Origin: Dokdonella koreensis DS-123
GTDB lineage: Bacteria; Pseudomonadota; Gammaproteobacteria; Xanthomonadales; Rhodanobacteraceae
NCBI RefSeq assembly: GCF_001632775.1
Contig: NZ_CP015249.1
Coordinates: 2,026,686-2,090,685, forward strand
DNA: 64,000 nt
Direction: 5' to 3'
Position numbers and translations under genes: made by a program. Each line of letters starts with the position of its first letter. Positions within the stretch are counted from its first letter, which is position 1. The notes beneath the pieces were generated by a model. It was not told where the DNA came from, did not search any database, and saw only the letters and a program-made list of their open reading frames with translations. Below are positions 55,469-64,000 of the stretch, piece by piece.

Positions 55469-55558
55469 TGGCGGAGAGAGCGGGATTCGAACCCGCGAAA
55501 CGGTTACCCGTTTACACACTTTCCAGGCGTGCTCCTTCAACCACTCGGACACCTCTCC
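55469..55558 (-). tRNA. tRNA-Ser (anticodon GGA)
   Basis: A 90-nt class II tRNA including encoded CCA. The acceptor 5' GGAGAGG pairs with 3' CTCTCC before G-CCA. The D-arm has GTCCGAGTGG, the anticodon loop CTGGAAA with GGA at 55522-55524, a long variable arm, and the T-arm GGTTCGAATCC. It closely resembles the E. coli tRNA-Ser(GGA). It reads UCC and UCU. The SRP RNA lies 78 bp downstream on the same strand. Confidence 0.97.
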
Positions 55559-55560
55559 GC

Positions 55561-56070
55561 ACTCACGTAACGCTACAACTTCGATCCATCCCTGGAGCGC
55601 AAGCCGCTCGGCTCCTGCCTCGCCCTCGCGCGACGCGCCGTCGCTGGAGGCGACGGCGAAAGCCATCGCGCTCGACCACTCGGACACCTCTCCGCACCAC
55701 GTAACACCTAAAGCTACAACTTCGATCCATCCTGGAGCGTATTCCGTCCGGCATCCATGCCTCACCCTCGCGCGATACGCCGCCGCCTGAGGGCGGCAGC
55801 GAAGCTATCGCGCTCGACCTCTCCGCGCTCACGTAACGCTACAACTTCGATCCATCCCTGGAGCGCAAGCCGCTCGGCTCCTGCCTCGCCCTCGCGCGAT
55901 GCGCCGTCGCTGGAGGCGACGGCGAAAGCCATCGCGCTCGACCACTCGGACACCTTTCCGCACCACGTAACACCTAAAGCTACAACTTCGATCCATCCTG
56001 GAGCGTATTCCGTTCGGCATCCAAAGCCTCAACTCTTGCGCGATGCATCGCCGGCGGAAAGCGACAACGG
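55561..56070 (-). repeat. Tandem array carrying 5' fragments of tRNA-Ser
   Basis: Directly 5' of tRNA-Ser lie four units of about 130 bp in the order A-B-A-B: A1 55561-55695, B1 55696-55826, A2 55827-55961, B2 55962 to about 56070. A1 and A2 are almost identical, as are the first halves of B1 and B2. All share CTACAACTTCGATCCATC. A1 ends with 21 bases (55675-55695) identical to the first bases of the tRNA-Ser region (55540-55560). A2 has the same with one mismatch (55941-55961). B1 keeps a shortened form. Each A unit also has a 9-bp hairpin (CGCCGTCGC / GCGACGGCG). No protein is credible here. Confidence 0.85.
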
Positions 56071-56177
56071 AAGCCTCGTCAAAGGCCCTTCGCGAAGAGC
56101 CGCGCAGGATAGCGGACGCATCGCGGACGCACAAGAACGGCAGCGGGGCCGACGGGCGCGAGGCCCGTCGCGCAACG

Positions 56178-56555
56178 TCACTCGTGGGCGACCACCGGCT
56201 TGCTGAGGTCGGCCAGCGTGACCGGCAGGCTGGCGTAGAACGCCGCGAGATCGTTGATGTCCTGGTCCGACAGCGTGGTCGCGAAGCCGGCCATGATCGG
56301 GTTCTTGCGCGCACCGGAGCGGTACTCGTGCAGCGCGCGCGACAGGTAGTCGGCGTACTGGCCGGCCAGGCGCGGATACTGCGGGTCGATCTTGGCGGCA
56401 CCGTCCTGGCCGTGGCAGGCCTGGCAGGCGAGCGACTTTTCCTTGCCGGCCTCGACGCTGCCCTTGCCGGCGCGCGCTTCGGCGGCCCAGACCGGCAGGG
56501 CGTGCGCGCTGGCGAACAGGATGAGGGTGGCGAGAATCGGCTTCATCGGGTGCAT
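56178..56555 (-). CDS. Cytochrome c (class I, single heme)
   Basis: A 125-residue periplasmic cytochrome. A signal peptide ends in LPVWAAEA. The heme motif is CQACHGQ, and the distal Met ligand is probably in NPIMAGFATTLSDQDI. DINDLAAFYASL is the usual C-terminal helix. The ATG at 56555 has GGAG ten bases upstream; the ATG three codons later (56546, MKPIL) is nearly as good. It follows another small cytochrome by 20 bp on the same strand, so they form a pair. Confidence 0.9.
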   Translation of the reverse strand: MHPMKPILATLILFASAHALPVWAAEARAGKGSVEAGKEKSLACQACHGQDGAAKIDPQYPRLAGQYADYLSRALHEYRSGARKNPIMAGFATTLSDQDINDLAAFYASLPVTLADLSKPVVAHE

Positions 56556-56575
56556 GCGGGGCGGGCTCCGGCGGC

Positions 56576-56902
56576 TCACGGCTGGATCGTGGACAGATAG
56601 GCGGCGATGTCGCGGATGTCCTCCGCGGACAGGCTCTCGCCTTGCGCCTGCATCGTCGGGTGCTGGCGGTCGCCGCTCTTGTAGCCGTTCAGGGCGGCGA
56701 CGAGGTAGTCGTAGTTCTGCCCGCCGATGCGTGGCACGTGGTAGCTCGGATAGGCGTTGCGCCAGCCGGTGACGCCATGGCAGCCGGTGCAGGTGTAGAC
56801 CTTGAGCTTGCCGGCGGCGGGATCGCCTTTGCCGGTGTCGGCAAGGCCAAGGCTGGGCAGGGCGAAGAGCAACGTCGTGGCGAACAGCAAAGCGCGGGTC
56901 AT
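56576..56902 (-). CDS. Cytochrome c (class I, single heme)
   Basis: A 108-residue periplasmic cytochrome with signal peptide (ending GLADTG), heme site CTGCHGV and a candidate Met ligand in HPTMQAQGESLS. The ending EDIRDIAAYLSTI is a standard cytochrome c helix. RIGGQNYDYLVAALNGYKSGDR is the same kind of segment found in its downstream neighbour (RLAGQYADYLSRALHEYRSG), so the pair arose by duplication or behaves as a split c4-type diheme protein. Confidence 0.9.
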   Translation of the reverse strand: MTRALLFATTLLFALPSLGLADTGKGDPAAGKLKVYTCTGCHGVTGWRNAYPSYHVPRIGGQNYDYLVAALNGYKSGDRQHPTMQAQGESLSAEDIRDIAAYLSTIQP

Positions 56903-57227
56903 GTCGGGCTCGGATCCGTCTGGCTACGCGAAAAAATCGGCGGAAGTATAGCCTGTGGCCCCAGTCGCCTGGCAATCACGCGCCTGCCGGAGCGGGGCCT
57001 TGCGGCCATTCGACGCAGGCGGCGCCGGCACGGATCACGCGGGCGGTCGGATGTCGGCGGCCGATGGCCGGCGGCGGTACGTGCCGCGCGGCACTGGATG
57101 CGAATGGGTCTCGCCCCTATCTGGGGCTATACTCCCGCTTTCGCCGCCGCCCGCGAGGCGCGGCGGCCGCCGCCGCAGGTCCTTTCGCTCCCGGAGGCCC
57201 TGCATGCGCGATCGATGAAGGTTTGCC
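56903..57227. other. Divergent intergenic region, cytochrome c / feo
   Basis: 325 bp with promoters for both sides. TATACT at 57128-57133 is a good -10 candidate for feo, about 95 bp before feoA, though no strong -35 is seen. The small inverted repeat GCCCC-N5-GGGGC (57113-57127) lies just ahead of it. I find no convincing Fur box and no gene. Confidence 0.4.
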
Positions 57228-57481
57228 GTGCGCTTGTCCGAGCTTCAGAAGAATATCCCCGCGGTGGTCACGGGCGTCGTCGACACCGGTGCCGATGATC
57301 CGATCGCGCGGCGACTGCGCGAGCTGGGCTTCGTCGCCGGCGAGCCGATCCGGATCGTGGCATCGGCGCCGCTCGGGCGCGACCCGGTGCTGGTGCAGAT
57401 CGGCTCGACGCGTTTCGCGTTGCGCCAGAGCGAGGCGGCGCGGGTCGAGGTGACGGCCGGCACGGCCGGGCAGGTGCCCGC

Positions 57482-57485
<4 letters not shown>
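57228..57485 (+). CDS. feoA: Ferrous iron transport protein FeoA
   Basis: An 85-residue SH3-like protein of the Feo system. RRLRELGFVAGEPIRIVASAPLG and PVLVQIGSTRFALRQSEA are the family core. It starts with GTG at 57228, seven bases after AAGG. The stop overlaps the feoB start (ATGA). It probably binds FeoB and modulates its activity at the membrane. Confidence 0.93.
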
Positions 57486-59292
<1,807 letters not shown>

Positions 59293-59296
<4 letters not shown>

Positions 59297-59607
59297 GCGC
59301 CGCGCTCGAACTCGCCCTCGTCGTGCTGATCGTCGGCTGGGCCGCGATCGCGGCGCTGCGCCGCCTGGCGCCGCGCACGGCGCGGCGCTGGCAGGCGGGC
59401 ATCGCCGACCGCATCGACCGGCCCGGCCGGCCGGCGTGGCTGCGCCGCTGCGGCCGCGTGCTGCGTCCGTTGGCGGCATCGGGCGGGTCCTGCGGCGACG
59501 GCTGCGGCAGCTGTGGCAGTTGCGGGCCGGCGCCGGCCGGACCGCAGCCGCTGGTGTTCCACCCGCGGCGCCCGCCGGCGCCGCGGCCTCCCGGCGGCGG
59601 GCGCTGA
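59293..59607 (+). CDS. Small Cys-rich membrane protein (DUF6587-like), third feo gene
   Basis: A 104-residue protein with one N-terminal membrane helix (residues 5-22), a basic region and a Cys cluster GGSCGDGCGSCGSCG around 67-81, ending in a Pro/Arg-rich tail. The position after feoB and the Cys cluster match the DUF6587 proteins found in feo operons, where FeoC usually sits. The Cys residues could bind Fe or an Fe-S cluster; that is inference. Its ATG overlaps the feoB stop. Confidence 0.82.
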
Positions 59608-59715
59608 GCGAGAGGACGCCGGTGCGGTGCTGCGTCCGTGCCCGCTGCGTGGCCCCGACGGTGCCGATACGCTCTAGCATGCCCTCGCCATGCCGGCGAC
59701 GATGGATGTGACGCA

Positions 59716-60498
59716 ATGACGATCTTCACCCTGCATCGCGGCAGCGCGCCGCTCCTGGTCAGCCTGCCGCACGACGGTACGGCGGTGCCCGACGCGATCG
59801 CGGCGCGGCTGACACCCTCGGCACGGCAGGTGCCCGACACCGACTGGCACGTCTCGCAGCTGTATGCGTTCGCGCGCGCGCTGGGCGCCTCGATCCTGGC
59901 GCCGCGGCACTCGCGCTACGTGGTCGACCTCAACCGGCCGCCGGACGACACCTCGCTGTATCCGGGCCGGAACACCACCGGCCTGTGCCCGCTGGTGCAG
60001 TTCAGCGGCGAGCCGGTGTACCTGCCGGGGCAGGCGCCGTCGGCCGACGAGGTCGCCGCGCGCGTGGATACCTACTGGCGCCCGTACCACGCGGCGCTGG
60101 CCGGGGAACTGGACCGCCTGCACGCCACCCACGGCCGCGCCGTGCTGTGGGAGGGGCATTCGATCCGTGCCGCGGTGCCGTTCCTGTTCGAGGGGCAACT
60201 GCCGGACTTCAATCTCGGCACGGCCGATGGCGCCAGCTGCTCGACCGGCCTGCAGCAGCGCCTGACCGGCGTGCTGGAGGGGCAGGACGCGTACAGCTTC
60301 GTCGTCAACGGCCGCTTCAAGGGCGGCTACATCACGCGCCACTACGGCCGGCCCGGGCAGGGCATCGATGCGGTCCAGCTCGAGCTTGCCCAGCGGCGCT
60401 ACATGGACGAGGCGACGTTCGCGTACGTCGAGGAACGTGCCGGGCCGACGCAGGCGCTGATCCGCCGCCTGCTGGAAGCGGCACTGGAACCCTACTGA
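59716..60498 (+). CDS. hutG: N-formylglutamate amidohydrolase (deformylase)
   Basis: A 260-residue zinc hydrolase of the N-formylglutamate amidohydrolase family. LLVSLPHDGTAVP supplies a metal-binding His, VVDLNRPPDD is a strongly conserved block, and WEGHSI and GGYITRHYG complete the active site. In histidine breakdown it turns N-formylglutamate into glutamate and formate. No other hut genes are in view, so its metabolic setting here is uncertain. The next gene begins immediately at its stop. Confidence 0.93.
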   Translation: MTIFTLHRGSAPLLVSLPHDGTAVPDAIAARLTPSARQVPDTDWHVSQLYAFARALGASILAPRHSRYVVDLNRPPDDTSLYPGRNTTGLCPLVQFSGEPVYLPGQAPSADEVAARVDTYWRPYHAALAGELDRLHATHGRAVLWEGHSIRAAVPFLFEGQLPDFNLGTADGASCSTGLQQRLTGVLEGQDAYSFVVNGRFKGGYITRHYGRPGQGIDAVQLELAQRRYMDEATFAYVEERAGPTQALIRRLLEAALEPY

Positions 60499-61401
60499 AT
60501 GACACCGCCGGCGACGGAGCGCCTGCTCGGCGGCGTGGTGCTGGCGGCGGTCGGCGCGGTGGCGTTCTCCGGCAAGGCGATCATCGTCAAGCTCGGCTAC
60601 CGGCACGGTGTCGATGCGGTCACGCTGCTGGCACTGCGGATGCTGGTGGCGCTGCCGTTCTTCGTGGTGATGGGGCTGTGGGCGCAACGGCGCGGCGGGC
60701 CGCCGATCGGCCGCGGCGACGCGCTGCGCATCGCCGCGCTCGGTTTCTTCGGGTACTACCTCGCCAGCTTCCTGGATTTCGCCGGCCTGTCCTACATCAC
60801 GGCGACGCTGGAACGGCTGATCCTGTACCTGACGCCGACGCTGGTCCTGCTGATCGGCTACCTGGCCTACCGGCGGCGGGTCGGCACCCGCCAACTGGCG
60901 GCGCTGGCGATCAGCTATGCCGGCGTGGCGCTGGCCTTCGGGCACGACCTTTCGCTCGGCGGCACCGACGTGGCGCTCGGCGGCGCGCTGGTGTTCGCCA
61001 GTGCGCTGAGCTATGCGATCTACCTGGTCGGCAGCGGGCAACTGGTCGCGCGCATCGGTGCGTTGCGGCTGACCGCCTATGCCAGCACGGTGGCCTGCGT
61101 GCTGTGCCTCGCGCAGGCCTTCATCCTGGCCGGGCCGGCTGCGTTCGCCGGCATCGTGCCGCCGGTGTGGTGGCTGTCGCTGCTCAACGGCACGCTGTGC
61201 ACGGTGTTCCCGGTGCTGGCGGTGATGATGGCGATCGAGCGGATCGGTCCCGGGCTGGCCGCGCAGATCGGCATGCTCGGGCCGGTCTCGACGATCGTGC
61301 TGAGCGTGCTGGTGCTGGGCGAGGCGATGGGTCCCTGGCAGGTGGCCGGGACGGTGCTGGTGCTGGCCGGTGTGCTGGTGGTGTCGCGGCCGCCGGCCTG
61401 A
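60499..61401 (+). CDS. EamA/DMT superfamily transporter
   Basis: A 300-residue inner-membrane protein of the drug/metabolite transporter superfamily, with ten helices and two EamA repeats (residues about 12-140 and 150-295). Typical elements are AFSGKAIIVKLGYRHG, ITATLERLILYLTPTLVLLI and LNGTLCTVFPVLAVM. Its ATG follows the hutG stop with no gap, so the two are co-transcribed. A metabolite exporter or importer; substrate unknown. Confidence 0.92.
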   Translation: MTPPATERLLGGVVLAAVGAVAFSGKAIIVKLGYRHGVDAVTLLALRMLVALPFFVVMGLWAQRRGGPPIGRGDALRIAALGFFGYYLASFLDFAGLSYITATLERLILYLTPTLVLLIGYLAYRRRVGTRQLAALAISYAGVALAFGHDLSLGGTDVALGGALVFASALSYAIYLVGSGQLVARIGALRLTAYASTVACVLCLAQAFILAGPAAFAGIVPPVWWLSLLNGTLCTVFPVLAVMMAIERIGPGLAAQIGMLGPVSTIVLSVLVLGEAMGPWQVAGTVLVLAGVLVVSRPPA

Positions 61402-61412
61402 GGCCGCGGCGG

Positions 61413-62651
61413 TCAGCCGGCGCGTGCCGGGCGTGTCGCGCCCGGCCGCATCGCCGGCAGGAACCAGGCGAGCAGGCCGATGGCCGGCAGCCAGGCGCAG
61501 AGGCGGTAGACGGCCTGGATGCCGATGTGGTCGGCGAGCTGGCCGAGGACCGCCGCACCGATGCCGCCCATGCCGAACGCGAAGCCGAAGAACAGGCCGG
61601 CGATCGTGCCGGTCCGGCCCGGGACCAGGTCCTGCGCATAGACCAGGATCGCCGCGAACGCCGAGGCCAGGATCAGGCCGATCACGATCGTCAGCACGGT
61701 GGTCCAGAACAGGTTCGCGTGCGGCAGCAGCAGCGTGAACGGCAGCACGCCGAGGATCGAGCCCCAGATCACGTAGCGGCGGCCGATGCGGTCGCCGATC
61801 GGTCCGCCGGCGATGGTGCCGACCGCCACCGCGCCGAGGAACGCGAACAGGTGCAACTGCGCGCGCTGCGCATCCACGCCGAAGGTTTCCATCAGGTAGA
61901 ACGTGTAGTAGCTGGTCAGGCTGGCCAGGTAGAAGTACTTGGAGAAGATCAGCAGGCCCAGCACGGCCAGGGCGGCGGCCACGGTCCGCCGGGGGAGCAC
62001 GGGCTCGCCGCCACGCTGGCCGCGCTGCGGCACGCGGGACAGGTGCGCGCGGTACCAGCCGCCGATCCGGCCGAGCAGCACGATCGCGACCAGTGCCGCC
62101 AGCGCGAACCAGGCGACGCTGCCCTGGCCGCGCGGCATGACGATCCAGGCCGCCAGCAGCGGGCCGATCGCCGAACCGACGTTGCCGCCGACCTGGAACA
62201 GCGACTGCGCCAGGCCGTGGCGGCCGCCGGAGGCCATGCGTGCGATGCGCGAGGATTCGGGATGGAAGACCGAGGAGCCGGTGCCGATCAGCGCGGCGGC
62301 GACCAGCAGCGCGGTGAAGCTGGCCGCCTGCGAGAGCAGCAGCAGCCCGATCAGCGTCGAGCCCATGCCGATGGCCAGCGAATAGGGTTTCGGGTGGCGG
62401 TCGGTGTAGAGGCCGATCACCGGCTGCAGCAGCGAGGCGGTGAACTGGAACGTCAGCGTGATCAGGCCGATCTGGCCGAAATCGAGCGCGAAGGATGCCT
62501 TGAGCAACGGATACAGCGCCGGCAGCAGCGACTGGATCAGGTCGTTCAGCAGGTGGCAGACGCTGAGGCTGGCCAGGATCGGGAAGGCGGTGGCGGCCGG
62601 CGCCGGTGCGGCCGGTGCGGGCAGCGGAAGATCGTTGGCGGAGGTGGACAT
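61413..62651 (-). CDS. MFS transporter, Fsr (fosmidomycin resistance)-like
   Basis: A 412-residue major facilitator. The first helix region SVCHLLNDLIQSLLPALYPLLK and the sequence QPVIGLYTDRHPKPYSL, VFHPESSRIARMASGG are diagnostic of the Fsr family. The ATG at 62651 is chosen because the upstream 60 codons are Pro/Arg-rich and not membrane-like. Fsr proteins export fosmidomycin in E. coli; the natural substrate is unknown. It is divergent from an AraC-type gene across about 200 bp, the likely regulator. Confidence 0.92.
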   Translation of the reverse strand: MSTSANDLPLPAPAAPAPAATAFPILASLSVCHLLNDLIQSLLPALYPLLKASFALDFGQIGLITLTFQFTASLLQPVIGLYTDRHPKPYSLAIGMGSTLIGLLLLSQAASFTALLVAAALIGTGSSVFHPESSRIARMASGGRHGLAQSLFQVGGNVGSAIGPLLAAWIVMPRGQGSVAWFALAALVAIVLLGRIGGWYRAHLSRVPQRGQRGGEPVLPRRTVAAALAVLGLLIFSKYFYLASLTSYYTFYLMETFGVDAQRAQLHLFAFLGAVAVGTIAGGPIGDRIGRRYVIWGSILGVLPFTLLLPHANLFWTTVLTIVIGLILASAFAAILVYAQDLVPGRTGTIAGLFFGFAFGMGGIGAAVLGQLADHIGIQAVYRLCAWLPAIGLLAWFLPAMRPGATRPARAG

Positions 62652-62853
62652 CGGATCGGGTGCGGGAAGGGGCGCCAAACCGGGAAGGACGGCTCCATCG
62701 GCGATGCCGGGGAGCCGTCCCACCCGCATCCGCCAGTAGGGAGGGAGGTGCTGGCGGAGTGCACGGGCCTGACGAGGGCCAGGCGGCAGTAGACTCCCGG
62801 GGGGCGGTCCACGCATCATTGCCCAGGCCAATCATCCTTTCGATCGGGCCATC

Positions 62854-63630
62854 GTGAAGAACGTCCAGCCGCACGAGGTCGAAGCTACGCCGGGGCCGTT
62901 CGTCGCCGTCGGCAGCTGTTATCCGGCGGGCCACCACGTGCCCCGCCACCGGCATTGGCGCGCGCAGTTCCTGTATGCCGCCGACGGCGTCGCCCTGGTC
63001 GATACCGACCTCGGCAACTGGGTGGTGCCGCCGGAACGCGCGGTCTGGATTCCGGCCGGCGTCGCGCACGAGGTGACGATGCTGGCGCCGGTGGACCTGC
63101 TGAGCCTGTATGTCGCGCCCGATGCGGCCACGGGGTTGCCGGTGGCCTGCCGGGTCGTGGGTGTTTCGAGGCTGGCAGGCGGCCTGCTGCGCGAGGCGGT
63201 CGAGCTGCCGCCGGCCTATCCGAGCGGCTCGCGCGAGGACCTGATCTTCTCGCTGCTGCTGCTGGAGATCGGCCGCGCCCCGGAGCTGCCGCTGAAGGTG
63301 CCGTTCCCGGGCGACCCGCGCCTGGCCGCGCGCTGCCGCCGCTACCTGGAACAACCCTCGCCGCACCAGACGATCGACGACTGGTGCGAGGAACTGGCCA
63401 TGAGCCGGCGCTCGTTCACGCGCCGCTTCCGCGCCGAGACCGGGTTCGGCTTTGCGGCCTGGTGCCGCCAGGCCTGCCTGCTGGCGGCGCTGCCGCGGCT
63501 GGCGGCCGGCGTGCCGATCACGACGATCGCCTTCGACCTCGGCTACGAGAGCGCTTCGGCGTTCGCGACGATGTTCCGCCGCACGCTGGGCGCGGCGCCG
63601 AGCCGGTTCCTGGCCGGCGCGGCGGCCTGA
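62854..63630 (+). CDS. AraC family transcriptional regulator with cupin sensor
   Basis: A 258-residue AraC-type regulator. The N-terminal cupin (about 15-110) has HHVPRHRHWRAQFLYA and WVVPPERAVWIPAGVAHEV. The C-terminal double helix-turn-helix reads TIDDWCEELAMSRRSFTRRFRAETG and PITTIAFDLGYESASAFATMFRRTLG. It starts with GTG at 62854. This group usually controls a divergent exporter gene, here the Fsr-like MFS. Confidence 0.93.
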   Translation: MKNVQPHEVEATPGPFVAVGSCYPAGHHVPRHRHWRAQFLYAADGVALVDTDLGNWVVPPERAVWIPAGVAHEVTMLAPVDLLSLYVAPDAATGLPVACRVVGVSRLAGGLLREAVELPPAYPSGSREDLIFSLLLLEIGRAPELPLKVPFPGDPRLAARCRRYLEQPSPHQTIDDWCEELAMSRRSFTRRFRAETGFGFAAWCRQACLLAALPRLAAGVPITTIAFDLGYESASAFATMFRRTLGAAPSRFLAGAAA

Positions 63631-63790
63631 CCGCTCGCCGGGCGCAACGGCGCCATGACGGCACGGCCGGATCCCGCGCACGGGAACGGCGACGAGGCGT
63701 GTCGTCGGGTCGAGCAGGGAGAGAGCGCGTGGGTCCCGGGCGGGCGCCGCGGGAACGTCGGGCCGGTACGGCGATCCGCCGTCGCCGCGA

Positions 63791-64000
63791 CTACTTCATG
63801 CGGTAGGTGATGCGACCCTTGGTCAGGTCGTAGGGGTCATCTCGCACTTGACCTTGTCGCCGGTCAGGATGCGGATGTAGTTCTTGCGCATGCGCCCGGA
63901 GATATGGGCGGTGACCACGTGGCCGTTCTCGAGCTTCACGCGGAACATGGTGTTGGGCAGGGTTTCGAGAACCGTGCCTTCCATTTCGATGACGTCGTCT
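63791..64000 (-). CDS. infA: Translation initiation factor IF-1 (5' end outside window; apparent frameshift)
   Basis: The minus strand encodes [38 protein letters not shown] and [11 protein letters not shown], the near-invariant OB-fold of IF-1, followed in the next frame by [15 protein letters not shown] and a stop at 63791-63793. The frame change lies in the four-base run at 63833-63836 (minus-strand ACCCCTAC, where ACCCCCTAC is expected). IF-1 is essential and about 72 residues long, so one missing base in the sequence is far more likely than a true loss. The first few residues lie beyond the right edge. Confidence 0.9.
   Translation of the reverse strand, partial: RRRHRNGRHGSRNPAQHHVPREARERPRGHRPYLRAHAQELHPHPDRRQGQVRDDPYDLTKGRITYRMK

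Noticed and set aside
55561-56070. A CRISPR array
   Set aside because: Units are about 130 bp, alternate in two types and contain tRNA pieces. There are no short constant repeats with unique spacers and no cas genes.
55361-56401. Small proteins read through tRNA-Ser and its upstream repeats (for example CGEVSEWLKEHAW)
   Set aside because: This is the translation of a tRNA-Ser gene and its fragments, a well-known false annotation.
59674-63681. A 1335-residue minus-strand frame opposite hutG, the EamA gene and others
   Set aside because: It crosses several well-supported genes on both strands and has a His/Arg/Gln-rich translation typical of GC-rich antisense frames.

Overview
The window is very GC-rich, densely coded Gram-negative DNA. 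A FecI/FecR/TonB-receptor set, the lexA-imuA-imuB-dnaE2 SOS cassette, an XAC0095-type small protein, IPTL-CTERM proteins, DUF349 and DUF4920 proteins and a 4.5S SRP RNA all point to a gammaproteobacterium of the Xanthomonadales/Lysobacterales. Several secreted proteins end in an F-x-[SD]-G-F-[DE] tail, which I associate with Dokdonella-like Rhodanobacteraceae; the genus is an inference.

Layout. 0-2 kb: a small hypothetical gene, a bile-acid/sodium-symporter-family transporter and an XAC0095-like gene. 2-6.3 kb: a visibly less GC-rich island with three tandem paralogs (secreted, DUF11-like, IPTL-CTERM) and a zinc metalloprotease gene with an apparent frameshift. It is bracketed by about 230-bp direct repeats that each carry the 3' end of the XAC0095-like gene. 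6.6-12.5 kb: one 1961-residue surface protein with a candidate Cys-Gln thioester domain, a propeller-like region, ten DUF11-type repeats and an IPTL-CTERM tail. 13-18 kb: a broken AbiEi-type antitoxin remnant, then TonB receptor, ECF sigma factor and FecR on the minus strand. 18.6-24.3 kb: a TetR regulator, an orphan exoprotein and a subtilase with a PA insert. 24.4-30.3 kb: the SOS mutasome cassette with a LexA operator lying over the lexA start. 30.4-32.6 kb: a gluzincin exoprotease. 32.7-35.1 kb: a c-type cytochrome operon. 35-43 kb: a MocR regulator, a Tat-exported epimerase-like protein, DUF349 and TraB proteins and N-carbamoylputrescine amidase. 43-50 kb: a minus-strand run (outer-membrane barrel, TMEM43-like, DUF4920, MBL hydrolase, gamma-glutamyltransferase, ferredoxin, lipoprotein, CoaD, RsmD). 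50-55 kb: ftsY, small membrane and lipoprotein genes, a CsaA-like tRNA-binding protein and a LysR/MFS pair. 55.3-56.1 kb: SRP RNA, tRNA-Ser(GGA) and a tandem array that repeats the 5' end of that tRNA. 56-59.6 kb: two cytochromes c and feoAB plus a small Cys-rich protein. 59.7-64 kb: hutG, an EamA transporter, an Fsr-like MFS with a divergent AraC regulator, and infA cut by the window edge.

Two themes stand out. First, the window is rich in secreted or surface proteins carrying two distinct C-terminal tails: IPTL-CTERM on four proteins and F-x-[SD]-G-F-[DE] on four others. Second, three genes (metalloprotease, triheme cytochrome, infA) are each broken by what looks like a single-base indel. 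At least two of these are in homopolymers, and one is in an essential gene, so sequence errors are a likely explanation and the broken genes should not be read as decayed without checking.
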